Part shown: piece by piece, positions 1-9,550 of the stretch
Layout: every line of letters begins with the position of its first letter
Numbering within the stretch: position 1 is the stretch's first letter
NCBI GenBank assembly: GCA_945883955.1
Contig: CAMCYN010000007.1
Location: forward strand, 1-42,855
Source of the DNA: Akkermansia muciniphila
GTDB taxonomy: Bacteria > Verrucomicrobiota > Verrucomicrobiia > Chthoniobacterales > Chthoniobacteraceae
Reading direction: 5' to 3'
Length of the DNA: 42,855 nucleotides
Notes under the pieces: generated by a model
Database searches by the model: none
The model's input: only the letters and a program-made list of their open reading frames with translations
Told to the model about the DNA's origin: nothing
Program-made: the position numbers and the translations under genes

Positions 1-991
1 CCACGGCTCTGGCTATCGACAACCCGAGCCCCAGTCCCTGTCGCTCAAATTTGCTGCGCTCAAACTGGGTGAACGGTGCAATCGAGGCGCACTCTTCAGG
101 CGTCATGCCAAAACCCTGGTCGATGATTTCGATCCGGTAACGGTCCGCATGGCATGCCCCCACGACGGTCACCGGTTGGCCGAGTTTGGAAAAACGCAAG
201 GCGTTCTCGACCACTTCAGCCACCGCCGAAATCAAAAATCCGTCCAGGATGGCTACCTCGCCCGGTTCGCAGTGCACCGCCAAATCCGCGGTTCGCTTCT
301 CGTTACGGGCCGGTCCATTGGCTCCAGAGGCAATCGCGGTGGGAGCATCACACCGGAAGACCTTTCGGGAAGCGCCCGATCCGTTTTTGCCCTGCAACTC
401 ATAGTGAAACATCAGCTTCCGGGAAAGTGCATGCTGCCGTTCGGCACTGGCCCGAATTAACCCCAACAGCACCTTGAGTTCTCCAGGCGCAATGGTGTCG
501 GCCTCCGATTCAATGAGCTCCAATCCTCCCAGCACCCCGTTGAGAGGCGTCATCAATTCATGAGACCATTTTGCTCCGGCGACAAAAAGCCGTTCTGCCA
601 AAAGCTTTTCCACCCGCTCACGCAGCGGCTTCTGGCGCCGGAATCGGGCCTCAATGGCGGTGACAATCTCACTTTCGGTGAAGGGCTTGGTAATATAGTC
701 GTCCGCTCCGAGGGCCATCCCATGACGCTGATCCTGCCGGCTGGCACGGGCCGTTAAGAAGATGAACGGAATGTCGCAGCAAGCGGGCATCTGGCGAATG
801 GCGTCAATGACCTGGTACCCGTCCAGGTCGGGCATGCCAACATCGCACAGGATCAGATCCGGCTGCCGCTCGGCGAGCTGGATACCGATGCGACCGTTTT
901 CGGCAACCAGCACGGTGTGCCCGTTGAGTTCCAACAAGTCCTGCAAGGTTTGCCGGATGGAAATCTCATCTTCGATGATCAAAATGTTCAT
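1..991 (-). CDS. Response regulator-histidine kinase hybrid, C-terminus off window
   Basis: This gene is missing from the ORF track because it runs off the left edge. Reading the minus strand from ATG at 991 gives about 330 residues. An N-terminal receiver domain (1-115) has the acidic pair ED at 7-8, the phospho-acceptor Asp50 (LILCDVGMP) and the conserved Lys in ITKPF near 102. A short coiled linker leads to a HisKA-like H box with His144 (KWSHELMTPLNG). A HATPase domain follows, with N box (EVVENALRFS), G1 (DQGFGM) and G2 (GLGLGLSIAR). No membrane segment is seen, so it is probably cytoplasmic. It starts 30 bp after the larger sensor kinase on the same strand and is probably co-transcribed with it. 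The receiver-first order suggests it takes phosphate or a protein signal from the upstream kinase. The stimulus is unknown, and any C-terminal output domain lies outside the window. Confidence 0.85.
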   Translation of the reverse strand, partial: MNILIIEDEISIRQTLQDLLELNGHTVLVAENGRIGIQLAERQPDLILCDVGMPDLDGYQVIDAIRQMPACCDIPFIFLTARASRQDQRHGMALGADDYITKPFTESEIVTAIEARFRRQKPLRERVEKLLAERLFVAGAKWSHELMTPLNGVLGGLELIESEADTIAPGELKVLLGLIRASAERQHALSRKLMFHYELQGKNGSGASRKVFRCDAPTAIASGANGPARNEKRTADLAVHCEPGEVAILDGFLISAVAEVVENALRFSKLGQPVTVVGACHADRYRIEIIDQGFGMTPEECASIAPFTQFERSKFERQGLGLGLSIARAV

Positions 992-1021
992 AAGGAGCGG
1001 TGAAACGGACGGGTCTTCGAA

Positions 1022-3343
1022 CTAGACGGGCTCAGGCGAACTGGAGGACAGGTTTTGGCGCGGAGCGCGTGCAGGGGTGGTCTGAAAAACCACCTCAAAC
1101 CGGGTGCCGCCTCCTTCTACGGAGGACACTCCGATAGTACCCCCGAGGGTCTCGGTCATCCGTTTGACGATATTCAACCCCAGACCGGTGCCCTTGATTG
1201 TCCCGATATTCGAGCCCCGTTCAAATGGATCAAAAACCCGGGCCAGATCCTTCGCCGGAATCCCAATCCCGCGATCCTCCACCGACAGAAACACTCCGGT
1301 CGGGTTCGCATTCAGATGCACGCTGACCATAGTACCATTGGGAGAATAGCGCACCGCATTACTCAGAAGGTTGGAAACGACGTGATGTAACAACTGGGGA
1401 TCGGTCACAAAGGGGATCTCTTCCGCAGACGCGATCAGCTCAATACGGTGGGCATCCAGATCCCCGACCAGGATTTCTTCAATCACATCCTGAATGAAAT
1501 ACCGCAGGTCTACCGACACGGCTCGCGCATCTATTTTGTTCACATCCAGGCGGTTAAGGGTAAGAATAGCATCAAGCATCTCGGTCATGCGATCGAGCGA
1601 AGAGGTGATCCGCCCGAAGAGTTCCTGGCGTTTTTCAGGCAAAAGACGGTCGAGGTGATTGGCCAGAATCTCCACCGCCCCCATGACAACCGTCATGGGA
1701 GTCCGAAACTCGTGGGAGGTCACCGAGATGAACCGGGTCTTCATCTCCGAGATCTGACGCTCCTTTTCGAGCATGGCCTCCACTTCCACCTCGTGGCGTT
1801 TGCGTTCGGTGATATCGCGTACAAAAGCCACGAACTCCTCCAACCCCACCGGAGCCGCACGCAACTCCACAGCCACCTCCCTCCCGGCGATCCGCACTTC
1901 GGTTTCGGAAGTGACCGTGGCGCTCTCGGCCAAGGCTCTCCGGCCAAGTTCCAGGCTGGAAGCGAGTAGGTCCGGCGGACAAAGCTCCGCAAAATCCGCC
2001 CCCGCATGCCGGGCCAGTGCCGCGAGGCCTCCCTCGCCCTGGGCTGGCTGGACGTGAATCATCCCGCCATCCGCTCGACGCCGCATGACCATGTCGGGGA
2101 TCGCTTGGAGAAGCGCTTGAATTTCAAGGTTTCGGGCGGCGAGCTGGCGGGTGCGCCGGTTGACCTTTTCCTCCAGCTCGGAGTTGAAGCGCAGGAGGGT
2201 TTGCCGCGCCTCCACCTGGCCGGAAATGTCATGGAGAATACAGATATTACCGGCCGGCTGACCGGCCGCATCCAGCTCGATGCTACTCATGAGCTGGCCC
2301 CAGAAAACACTGCCATCCTCACGCAAGAACCGCTTTTCCTGCGGCGTCACGGGCGGGGGCGCTCCAGCGGCGTCGCGGCTTTCCGGATGGGTGAAAGCTT
2401 CCCAGTGCGACCCCACAATGGATTCCGCCGGCTTTCCTAACAGTTTGGTCAAAAATCGGTTGGCTCTGGTTATACACCCATCGGGTGTCGTCTCAAACAT
2501 CCCCACTTCCGCATGGTCAAAGATGGCATGAAAGCGTTCCTGACTGATCCTGCGCGCTTCCTCGGCCTGTTTGCGTTCGGTGACGTCGGTCCGAATACAC
2601 ACTATGGCGTGGGGTTCGCCGTTGGGACGCAACAGGGGAACCAGTGTGGAATACACCCAGTAAAGCGAGCCGTCCTTGGCCCGGTTACAAATTTCGCCGT
2701 GCCAGACCTTCCCGTTTCGAACCGTCGCCCACATCTGCGCGAAAAACTCCTTCGGATGCGCGCCGGAATTCACCAACCGGTGTGACCTCCCGATCAACTC
2801 CTCGCGCGGATAGCCACTGATCGCGCAGAACTTGTCGTTAGCGTACGTGATCGTGTCATTCACATCGGTGATGGCCACGATGGCATGCTGATCGAGCGCG
2901 AACTTTTGATTGGCCAACTCGGTATTGATCTCCAGCAAAGCCGCAGTTTGTTGCTGCAGCAGCGTCTCCGCCCCGTGTTTATGGACGGCAATCTCAATAA
3001 CAGTGCTTAACTCACGCTCGGAAAACGGCTTGAGAATATACCCAAAAGGCTGCGCGAGCTTGGCATTGCCGATGGTGTCATCGGAGGCGAACGCCGTCAG
3101 AAAGACGATCGGGAGCGAACATTTGTCCCGAATGGCGTGCGCGGCCTCGATTCCGTTCACTTCTCCGGCCAGCTGAATATCCATCAGCACCAGATCCGGT
3201 CGCAGTGTGTCCGCCAGCACCACGGCATCTTCTCCCCGAGTGGCATGCCCCACCGCTTCGTAACCCAGTTCGGCCAACTGCATTTGGATATCGCGTGCCA
3301 CGATAATCTCGTCTTCGACCACCAGGATTCTGAGCTTTTTCAC
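1022..3343 (-). CDS. REC-PAS-PAS-PAS histidine kinase (cytoplasmic hybrid sensor)
   Basis: A 773-aa protein with a GTG start (GTGAAAAAGCTC). Residues 1-120 are a receiver domain with Asp55 (LVLMDIQLAG) and the Lys of ILKPFSE. A coiled linker leads to a PAS domain at about 145-255, ending in the typical DVTERKQAEE. A second PAS spans about 265-375, and a third, more divergent one about 405-515 ends in DITERKRHE. The HisKA domain has His544 (FISVTSHEFRTPM). The HATPase has N box LLSNAVRYS, G1 DRGIGIP, F box and G2 GTGLGLNIV. No transmembrane helix is visible. This is the upstream partner of the partial hybrid kinase at 1-991 (30-bp gap). The DEAD-box gene ends 65 bp upstream on the same strand. 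Ligands of the PAS domains cannot be read from the sequence. Confidence 0.92.
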   Translation of the reverse strand: MKKLRILVVEDEIIVARDIQMQLAELGYEAVGHATRGEDAVVLADTLRPDLVLMDIQLAGEVNGIEAAHAIRDKCSLPIVFLTAFASDDTIGNAKLAQPFGYILKPFSERELSTVIEIAVHKHGAETLLQQQTAALLEINTELANQKFALDQHAIVAITDVNDTITYANDKFCAISGYPREELIGRSHRLVNSGAHPKEFFAQMWATVRNGKVWHGEICNRAKDGSLYWVYSTLVPLLRPNGEPHAIVCIRTDVTERKQAEEARRISQERFHAIFDHAEVGMFETTPDGCITRANRFLTKLLGKPAESIVGSHWEAFTHPESRDAAGAPPPVTPQEKRFLREDGSVFWGQLMSSIELDAAGQPAGNICILHDISGQVEARQTLLRFNSELEEKVNRRTRQLAARNLEIQALLQAIPDMVMRRRADGGMIHVQPAQGEGGLAALARHAGADFAELCPPDLLASSLELGRRALAESATVTSETEVRIAGREVAVELRAAPVGLEEFVAFVRDITERKRHEVEVEAMLEKERQISEMKTRFISVTSHEFRTPMTVVMGAVEILANHLDRLLPEKRQELFGRITSSLDRMTEMLDAILTLNRLDVNKIDARAVSVDLRYFIQDVIEEILVGDLDAHRIELIASAEEIPFVTDPQLLHHVVSNLLSNAVRYSPNGTMVSVHLNANPTGVFLSVEDRGIGIPAKDLARVFDPFERGSNIGTIKGTGLGLNIVKRMTETLGGTIGVSSVEGGGTRFEVVFQTTPARAPRQNLSSSSPEPV

Positions 3344-3408
3344 GGGCTTGGGGAGGGACCGCCGGCCCCTGTCGCGTGCTGAGACACAACGGGATTCCGA
3401 GGAGTGGG

Positions 3409-4527
3409 TTAACGCATTTCGGTAAAGGTGAGGCCAAGCATCTCGCTTAGTTTAACAACATCCTGTTTCTCTCTTTGCCCAATCAGGACGATGGACACTC
3501 CGCTTCGTCCCGCCCGGCCAGTCCGGCCGCTGCGATGGGTGTAGTAATCAATTTGATCCGGGAGCTGGTGATGAATCACAAACGCAAGCCCCTCCACATC
3601 AATGCCACGCGCTGCAACATCGGTTGCGATCAAAAACTGGAAGCGCCCTTTGCGGAAAGAACGGAGCACCTTGTCCCGTTCCGACTGCATCATGTCGCCC
3701 TGCAACACTCCGGCCTGATAACCCAGAGCTGCCAAATCTTCGGCGAGTTTGATCGCCCCGGCCTTGGTCCGGCAGAAGATAACCCCCCGTTCCCCGCCCT
3801 GGCGCCTTAAGAAATCCGCAATTCGGGCCGTCTTATCCTTTACTGCGCAGACGATAAATCGGTGAACGATGTCGCGATTGACCACATGACTGCGATCAAT
3901 CTTGAGGGTGTGCGGTTGCGCGGACATGTAGTCCGAAACGAGCTTGCGTACCCCATCGGGGATGGTGGCGGAAAAAAGCCAGGTGGCCCGGCGCCCCTTT
4001 GTTTGCTCACAAATCTCGGCGACTTCTTTGCGGAACCCGAGCGTCAACATTTCGTCAGCCTCGTCCAGCACCAGCAGTTGAACCGAAGCCAGGGAGAGCG
4101 CCCTGCGGTTTAACAAATCCACCAGCCGACCCGGCGTCACAACAACAACATGGGTCGGACGATGAAGCGCTGCGATTTGACGCTCGATATCATCCCCGCC
4201 TGTAAGCACCTCGACAAAAATCTTTTGCGTGCAGAACTTAGTGAACCGGAATAGCTGTTTTCCGATTTGTTTGGCCAACTCTCGCGTGGGAGCCACCACC
4301 ACCGCCTGAATCTCACGCCGCAGCGGCTCGATTTGGGTCAAAAGGGGAATCCCAAAGGCCGCCGTCTTCCCCGTGCCGGTCTGGGCTTGCGCGATAAAGT
4401 CGCCGCCATCGGTGAGAAGAAAAGGCATCGCCTCAAGCTGGACAGGGGTGGGGGATTGGATTCCCAGAGCCTCCAGGCCTTGAATGAAATCAGCGCGAAC
4501 CCCGAGTGCTTTAAACGTTTTCAACAT
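3409..4527 (-). CDS. DEAD-box ATP-dependent RNA helicase
   Basis: A 372-aa protein from the ATG at 4527 (MLKTFKALGVRADF), which fits the family N-terminus. The track start at 4662 is a TTG that adds 45 unlikely residues. Motifs appear in order: Q motif (TPVQLEAM), motif I AQTGTGKT at 48-55, Ia PTRELA, Ib TPGR, II DEAD at 155-158, III SAT, V ATDVAARGID and VI HRSGRTGRAG. The protein stops soon after the second RecA domain, so it is a minimal-core helicase without the basic tail that many RhlE or CsdA proteins have. Such enzymes unwind short RNA duplexes during ribosome assembly or RNA decay, often in the cold; the exact subfamily is not assignable here. No Shine-Dalgarno sequence precedes the start. 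Confidence 0.93.
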   Translation of the reverse strand: MLKTFKALGVRADFIQGLEALGIQSPTPVQLEAMPFLLTDGGDFIAQAQTGTGKTAAFGIPLLTQIEPLRREIQAVVVAPTRELAKQIGKQLFRFTKFCTQKIFVEVLTGGDDIERQIAALHRPTHVVVVTPGRLVDLLNRRALSLASVQLLVLDEADEMLTLGFRKEVAEICEQTKGRRATWLFSATIPDGVRKLVSDYMSAQPHTLKIDRSHVVNRDIVHRFIVCAVKDKTARIADFLRRQGGERGVIFCRTKAGAIKLAEDLAALGYQAGVLQGDMMQSERDKVLRSFRKGRFQFLIATDVAARGIDVEGLAFVIHHQLPDQIDYYTHRSGRTGRAGRSGVSIVLIGQREKQDVVKLSEMLGLTFTEMR

Positions 4528-4656
4528 TGTATGATTTTCTGAAATGCCGGGGTGAGACTCCTGGCCGCTCCATTCCCTTCGTGGAAATTGGAACGCCGCA
4601 CAGCTTGCCCTCCGATCTTGAGTCAGATAAGCGCACGCTAAACCCCACCTCCCTAG

Positions 4657-4674
4657 TGACAAGGCGCATTGTCA
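4657..4674. promoter_or_regulatory. Perfect inverted repeat upstream of the helicase gene
   Basis: TGACAA-GGCGCA-TTGTCA is a perfect 6-bp inverted repeat with a 6-bp spacer. It lies about 130 bp upstream of the helicase ATG in the 233-bp gap to the next gene. It could be an operator or a small hairpin. There is no further support. Confidence 0.25.
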
Positions 4675-4760
4675 GAGGCGGGCCGGAGCGGCGCTTGCAG
4701 GTGTGCAGTTGGGGGTCCATGGGCAGGAGGCGGGGCACCAGGCCCCCCCGACGGGAAAGT

Positions 4761-6365
4761 TTAGCCGGCAACAGCCCTCAGCGCCTCCCGCAGTCCTTTA
4801 GCCGTAAGAGGCTTACTGACAATTAAATCCACTCCAGGAGGACTCCCGCCCTGAGCGCGCATCTCGTCCCCAAATCCCGTCAACAGAATCACAGGCAGAC
4901 TGCACCCCCGCGACCTCGCTTCTGCGGCAAGCTCCGCGCCGGTCATCTCGGGCATGGACTGGTCACTTAACATCACGTCCCACTGTCCGTGCTGGAGCGC
5001 CACTAAAGCGGCCGGCCCGTCGAGTACAGTTTCCGCAAAGTGCCCCTGGGCACGGACCATTTCTGCAATGAGCTCACAAATGACTTCCTGGTCGTCTACG
5101 ACCAGAACGCGGAGATGGGCGAGCTCCATATTTTCTTCGGGCACCTCCGTCTCCACCGCCAGGTGGGAGCCCGGGAGGAGCAGCGTGACGGTGGTTCCCT
5201 GGCCTTTGACACTCTGAACGGAAATCGAACCGCCATAGCGCTGAACAAATCCGTACACCACCGCGAGACCCAAACCCGTGCCGTGATCGCCTTTGGTGGT
5301 GAAAAACGGCTCCAGACACCGGGACTTTTCCTCTTCAGTCATGCCCCCGCCCGTATCCTCCACCTGAATCTGGATCCGCCCGTCGACCTCTGCGGTTCGG
5401 ATACAAACACGCCCGCCGGTAGGCATCGCATCGACGGCATTAAAGATGAGATTAGTGAGCACCTCGCGTACTTCCGGTGCATTACCAATCAAAGAAGGAA
5501 GCGGATGAAGGTCGGCCTCCGCCTCAATCTGGATACTGCGGGCCCGGCATTTGTCCCGCCATTGGGGTGCGGTCATCGTCAGAGCCTGTTCGACCGTGGC
5601 GTTTACATCCACGGGAACACGTACATCGTGATGGCCTGCAGGCCGGTAAAACTCCCGCAAACGACTCACCACATGAGCGGCGTCCTGAGCGGCGGCCATA
5701 AGGTGCTCGAGATGTTCGCGCTCACGCTCGGGAGCAGCCTGCCGGATGTAGGGAGCCATCAACTCGGCGTAGCCAAGCACCATGGTGAGCGCGTTGTTGA
5801 AGTCGTGCGCGATCCCGCTCGCCATCATACCTAAAGCCCTGAGCCTTTCCTGTTTAACCACGAGCTCCTGAGCCGCCTTGAGGCGTTCGAGGGTATCCTC
5901 CAACTGGGCGGTCCGAACTTTGACCTGCCGCTCCAGATCGCCGTTCTGACGCTGAAGCGCCTGATGCAAAAATCTGTTTTCAAGAAGGTTATGAACTCTG
6001 GACAGCACCTCCGAGTGATCAAAGGGCTTGGTCAGAAAATCGTGCGCCCCGCCCGCCAGCGCCCGTCCTTTGGTTTCAGGTGTAATATCGGCACTGAGCA
6101 CCAAGATGGGCAGGTACTCTCCGGGAGGGACGGCGGCGCGGAACTGGGACATTAGCGCAAACCCGTCCACATGAGGCATGTGGAGATCGAGCAGGACGAT
6201 ATCCGGCTGCCACTCCAGAAATATCCCAAGAGCCTGGCGGGAATCGGCCGTACTTTCGACCTGAAATCCGCCCGCGAACTCCAACATCCGCTCCAGAAGA
6301 CGCACGTTGGAAGGCTCATCGTCCACGATGAGAAACCGGGCTTTCTGAAGAGCTGGGTAACGCAT
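4761..6365 (-). CDS. REC-histidine kinase-REC hybrid (cytoplasmic)
   Basis: A 534-aa protein. Receiver 1 (8-125) has DDE near 15-17, Asp60 (DIVLLDLHMP) and the Lys of LTKPFD. A coiled linker (130-175) leads to a HisKA of the IAHDFNN class with His187, seen in NtrB- or Cya-type hybrid kinases. The HATPase has NLIFNAVDAM, DTGGGM and GTGLGLAVVYGF. Receiver 2 (about 415-534) has LVVDDQE, the Asp of VMLSDQSMPE and the Lys of IVSKPL. No membrane segment is seen. The start ATG is preceded by a pyrimidine-rich leader rather than a Shine-Dalgarno sequence. It is divergent from the ubiE-like gene with 84 bp between starts, which could hold two promoters. The terminal receiver may relay phosphate to a histidine phosphotransfer protein, which is not seen in this window. 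Confidence 0.92.
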   Translation of the reverse strand: MRYPALQKARFLIVDDEPSNVRLLERMLEFAGGFQVESTADSRQALGIFLEWQPDIVLLDLHMPHVDGFALMSQFRAAVPPGEYLPILVLSADITPETKGRALAGGAHDFLTKPFDHSEVLSRVHNLLENRFLHQALQRQNGDLERQVKVRTAQLEDTLERLKAAQELVVKQERLRALGMMASGIAHDFNNALTMVLGYAELMAPYIRQAAPEREREHLEHLMAAAQDAAHVVSRLREFYRPAGHHDVRVPVDVNATVEQALTMTAPQWRDKCRARSIQIEAEADLHPLPSLIGNAPEVREVLTNLIFNAVDAMPTGGRVCIRTAEVDGRIQIQVEDTGGGMTEEEKSRCLEPFFTTKGDHGTGLGLAVVYGFVQRYGGSISVQSVKGQGTTVTLLLPGSHLAVETEVPEENMELAHLRVLVVDDQEVICELIAEMVRAQGHFAETVLDGPAALVALQHGQWDVMLSDQSMPEMTGAELAAEARSRGCSLPVILLTGFGDEMRAQGGSPPGVDLIVSKPLTAKGLREALRAVAG

Positions 6366-6449
6366 GGGTCAGAGAACAAAGCAAGGCGAAGGCCAAAGAG
6401 AGATTTCAACGCGCTTTCCTTCGCCCGCTTCCTGGCCAACTATTCGGGG

Positions 6450-7139
6450 ATGTCTCTGGACGGCTCCATCCAAGCACAAAGCGTTCGGGCTTATTTCGCC
6501 CGGATTGCCCACCGTTACGACCTGGCCAATCACCTGCTGAGCCTGGGGATTGATGTCCTCTGGCGGATCCGGGCTGCCGAGATCGTAAAGCGCTGGAAAC
6601 CAAAGTGTATTCTGGATCTGGCCACAGGGAGCGGCGACCTGGCCCGAACCCTCAGACGCGCCTGTCCCGACGCCTTCCTGGTAGGAGCCGATTTCTGCGA
6701 ACCGATGCTTCGGGTCGCCCAGCCCAAGGGGCTCCCGCACCTGGTCGTAGCCGACGCCCATCAGCTACCCTTTGCGGATGCCTCTTTTGATGTCGTCACT
6801 GTCGCCTTTGGGCTCCGGAACATGGCCTCCTGGAGTGGCGCGCTGGCGGAAATATCCCGCGTCCTGGTCCCGGGCGGACACCTTCTGATTCTGGATTTTG
6901 GTTTGCCAGCGGAACCACTGAGGACTCCCTACCGGTTTTATCTCCACCGGATCCTGCCCAATCTGGCCGCCCTGCTTACGGGCGAACGGTCTGCGTACGA
7001 TTATCTGGCAGATTCCATCGAGGCATTTCCAAACGGCACGACCATGTGCGAGCGTCTTGAGGAGAACGGCTATCGAGAGACGGCCTTTGTGCCATTACTG
7101 GGCGGGGTCGCGGCACTTTATATCGCCAGGAGACCCTGA
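6450..7139 (+). CDS. ubiE: Demethylmenaquinone/ubiquinone methyltransferase UbiE/MenG
   Basis: A 229-aa class I SAM-dependent methyltransferase of normal length for UbiE/MenG. The start at 6450 (GGGG ATGTCTCTGG) replaces the track start at 6171, which adds 93 unlikely residues lying over the divergent kinase. The family N-terminal signature is present (FARIAHRYDLANHLLSLGID). The SAM-binding motif I is DLATGSGDLA (56-65). The internal VAFGLRNM and the C-terminal FPNGTTMCERLEENGY also match the family. It carries out the C-methylation that finishes menaquinone (or ubiquinone) synthesis; menaquinone is the more likely quinone if this is a verrucomicrobium, which is inference. Its 3' end overlaps the convergent kinase gene by 22 bp. 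Confidence 0.88.
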   Translation: MSLDGSIQAQSVRAYFARIAHRYDLANHLLSLGIDVLWRIRAAEIVKRWKPKCILDLATGSGDLARTLRRACPDAFLVGADFCEPMLRVAQPKGLPHLVVADAHQLPFADASFDVVTVAFGLRNMASWSGALAEISRVLVPGGHLLILDFGLPAEPLRTPYRFYLHRILPNLAALLTGERSAYDYLADSIEAFPNGTTMCERLEENGYRETAFVPLLGGVAALYIARRP

Positions 7140-9433
7140 ACCCCAGAGGCATCCATGGCATTGAGCGTTTCCTCAAGCGTCTCAATTTCTATGGGCTTGG
7201 TGAGATGTTTGCGGAAACCCGACTGCAAACTTCGGGCCACTTCGGCCTCCATCCCGAAGCCGCTCAGCGCTATACCCCCTTCGCTGAACCGGTCCCCAAA
7301 ATCCCGGATAAGGTCGCCCCCGTTTCCATCCGGGAGACCAATATCGGAGATTAACACATCAAAAGTCCCCTCCTTGGCGCAAGCCACGGCCGACTGGTAA
7401 GTCGCCGCCTGAGTCACCGAGTGCCCGCGGCGCTTCAACATCCGCGACAAAGTCGTCCGTGTAGCCTCGTGGTCCTCCACCAGCAGAATCCGGCGTGAAC
7501 GCACCTCCCGCGTTCTTAAATCTGCCGGCAGCAACAACGGAGCGGTAACGGCCGGGTCGTGTTGTTCCGTGGGAAGTTCAACGTAGAATGTGGCCCCGCA
7601 TCCTCTTCCGCCGCTTTCTGCCCAGATTCGCCCCCGGTGCCGCTCCACCAGCATCCGGGCAATAGCCAGTCCAAGGCCCAAGCCGCCAAAGCGTTGCGGT
7701 TCCCTGGCATGAGTACCTTGGGCAAAGGGTTCAAAAATGCGTCCCAGTTCCTCCGTGGTTATTCCAATTCCTGCATCGCGTACACTCACCCTCACGTTGC
7801 CCCCCTCCTGCGTCATGCACAGAGTGACTTCGCCGCCAGCGCCCGAAAACTTCACTGCATTGACAATCAGGTTGGCAAAAATCTGGTGCAACCGGGTGCT
7901 GTCGCCCCGCACAAAATATTTGCAGTCAGGCCTTTCAAACCGGAGTGAAACATCCTTCTCGGCTGATTCCGCCCGAGCCCCTTCACACACCTGGGACACG
8001 AGCGCACACAGATCCAGAAGACGCGTACTCAGGGAAAGCCCAGCCCGCTGGATTTTGGTGAGATCCAGCAAATCATCAATGAGTCGCGCCTCGAGACGTA
8101 CATTGCGGTGAATGAGGCGGAAGTCCTCCCGCATCCTGGCGGGCAGATCCGGCGAGCGGGCGTATTCACCCGCCAACAACAACACCGGGTTTAGAGGCGT
8201 ACGCAACTCATGCGAGAGGGCCGAAAGCAGGTCATCCTTGGCGCGACTGGCGGCTTCGGCCGACTCCTTGGCCTGCTGCAAGGCGTCCGCCGCGACATGC
8301 TGCACGGTAACGTCCCTAGCCACAGAAATCAGCCGTTCGGGCCGCCCCTCGGGACCGGGGATAGCCGTCGTGGTCACTTCCCACCACGTGGTGCCCACAG
8401 CCGTACAACTCCGATGCCCACGGAACCGCCCCACTCCGCCACACTTGGCCTCCAGCATTGCCGTTTCCACCGACCCCTTTTCGCTCACCTCCCAAAGCGC
8501 CGCCCACGGCAACCCGGCGCTCGCCTCGCCAGAGACCACCCTTAACAACTCCATGCCGATCGGATTGACCGAGAGGACACATCCATCCAAATCGAGTACC
8601 GCAACACAGGAGTCCCGGTTACAGTCGATCAGACTGCGCAGCGAGGCTTCGCTGCGGATCAGTTTTTCCTCCGCATTGCGGCGGGCCGAAACATCTTCAA
8701 CAAACGCGATGGCGTACTCGGGTTCGCCTTGTTCGTTACGCATGACCGTGGCCGTGAACTGAACCCACACGGGAATGCCCGAGCGGTGAAAGCAGCGTTT
8801 TTCGATACTAAAACACTCGGTTTTTCCCTCAAAAAGCATGTGGATCCGGCTCCCCACCACAAGGCTGTCTTCGGGATGCAGGATTTCCTGCAAATTCCGC
8901 CTCAACAGATCTTCGCGCGGATAACCCACAATCTCGCAAAACCGCCGGTTGACCCGCTGGAAAGTGCCCGTGCGACCCACATGGAAAACCCCCACCGCCG
9001 CATTCTCAAAAGTGCCGTGAAAATGGCGCAACGTCTCCCTCAGATCGCTGCCCTGTTGTTCACGCACCGTCAGTAACTTCTGCAACGCCTCAGAAAGCCC
9101 ACGCACCTCGGGAATTTTGGAAAACTCCCCAAACTCAACACTGTAATCGCCCTCCGCAATCCGACCGGCCGAAAACGTCATCAACCCCACCGACCGCGCC
9201 CAAAAACGGGCCACCATTCCTCCAGACAGCAATGCCGTTAGCGCCGCCACCATTCCCGCACTCAAAGGCGGCATCAGGCTTGGCCAGTTCTGCAATCCGC
9301 TCCATGGCGCCGATACAGACTCCCCCACGGCTCCATAGTGGTTTACGCCTCCCGCTACCAAAGCGGCAAACAGGCCACAGCCCACCACGAGCTGGAGCAA
9401 TAGTCGGAAAGATTGATAGGTTTGAAAGGCCAT
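7118..9433 (-). CDS. Membrane-bound PAS-PAS histidine kinase with C-terminal receiver
   Basis: A 771-aa protein taking the ATG at 9433 (MAFQTYQSFR); the track start at 9514 adds 27 non-conserved residues. Two transmembrane helices (about 10-30 and 50-72) flank a short extracytoplasmic loop. A HAMP-like linker follows at about 75-130. PAS 1 spans about 140-250 (VNRRFCEIVGYPRED) and PAS 2 about 265-380. The HisKA has His408 (LLSALSHELRTPLNP). The HATPase has NLIVNAVKFS, DAGIGIT and GLGLGLAIARM. The C-terminal receiver has LLVEDHE, the Asp of VLISDIGLPD and the Lys of HLTKPI. It is divergent from the TSUP permease, with starts 117 bp apart. Its stop codon lies inside the end of the ubiE-like gene. 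The small sensor loop suggests that sensing may fall to the membrane or PAS regions; this is inference. Confidence 0.92.
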   Translation of the reverse strand: MAFQTYQSFRLLLQLVVGCGLFAALVAGGVNHYGAVGESVSAPWSGLQNWPSLMPPLSAGMVAALTALLSGGMVARFWARSVGLMTFSAGRIAEGDYSVEFGEFSKIPEVRGLSEALQKLLTVREQQGSDLRETLRHFHGTFENAAVGVFHVGRTGTFQRVNRRFCEIVGYPREDLLRRNLQEILHPEDSLVVGSRIHMLFEGKTECFSIEKRCFHRSGIPVWVQFTATVMRNEQGEPEYAIAFVEDVSARRNAEEKLIRSEASLRSLIDCNRDSCVAVLDLDGCVLSVNPIGMELLRVVSGEASAGLPWAALWEVSEKGSVETAMLEAKCGGVGRFRGHRSCTAVGTTWWEVTTTAIPGPEGRPERLISVARDVTVQHVAADALQQAKESAEAASRAKDDLLSALSHELRTPLNPVLLLAGEYARSPDLPARMREDFRLIHRNVRLEARLIDDLLDLTKIQRAGLSLSTRLLDLCALVSQVCEGARAESAEKDVSLRFERPDCKYFVRGDSTRLHQIFANLIVNAVKFSGAGGEVTLCMTQEGGNVRVSVRDAGIGITTEELGRIFEPFAQGTHAREPQRFGGLGLGLAIARMLVERHRGRIWAESGGRGCGATFYVELPTEQHDPAVTAPLLLPADLRTREVRSRRILLVEDHEATRTTLSRMLKRRGHSVTQAATYQSAVACAKEGTFDVLISDIGLPDGNGGDLIRDFGDRFSEGGIALSGFGMEAEVARSLQSGFRKHLTKPIEIETLEETLNAMDASGVQGLLAI

Positions 9434-9550
9434 TACACGGACGGGAAGATCCTTATACCTCTCCCATCGGGCCTGATGCTGCAGCCGGCCGTGACACTCC
9501 GTTCTCGCCCCCAAGAAAGCCGCCGCTCACCCTTCCCCTTTCTTCCCATC

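Noticed and set aside
5040-5834. 264-aa plus-strand ORF
   Set aside because: Shadow of the REC-kinase-REC gene on the other strand; no family pattern, and many His, Arg and Pro typical of antisense frames.
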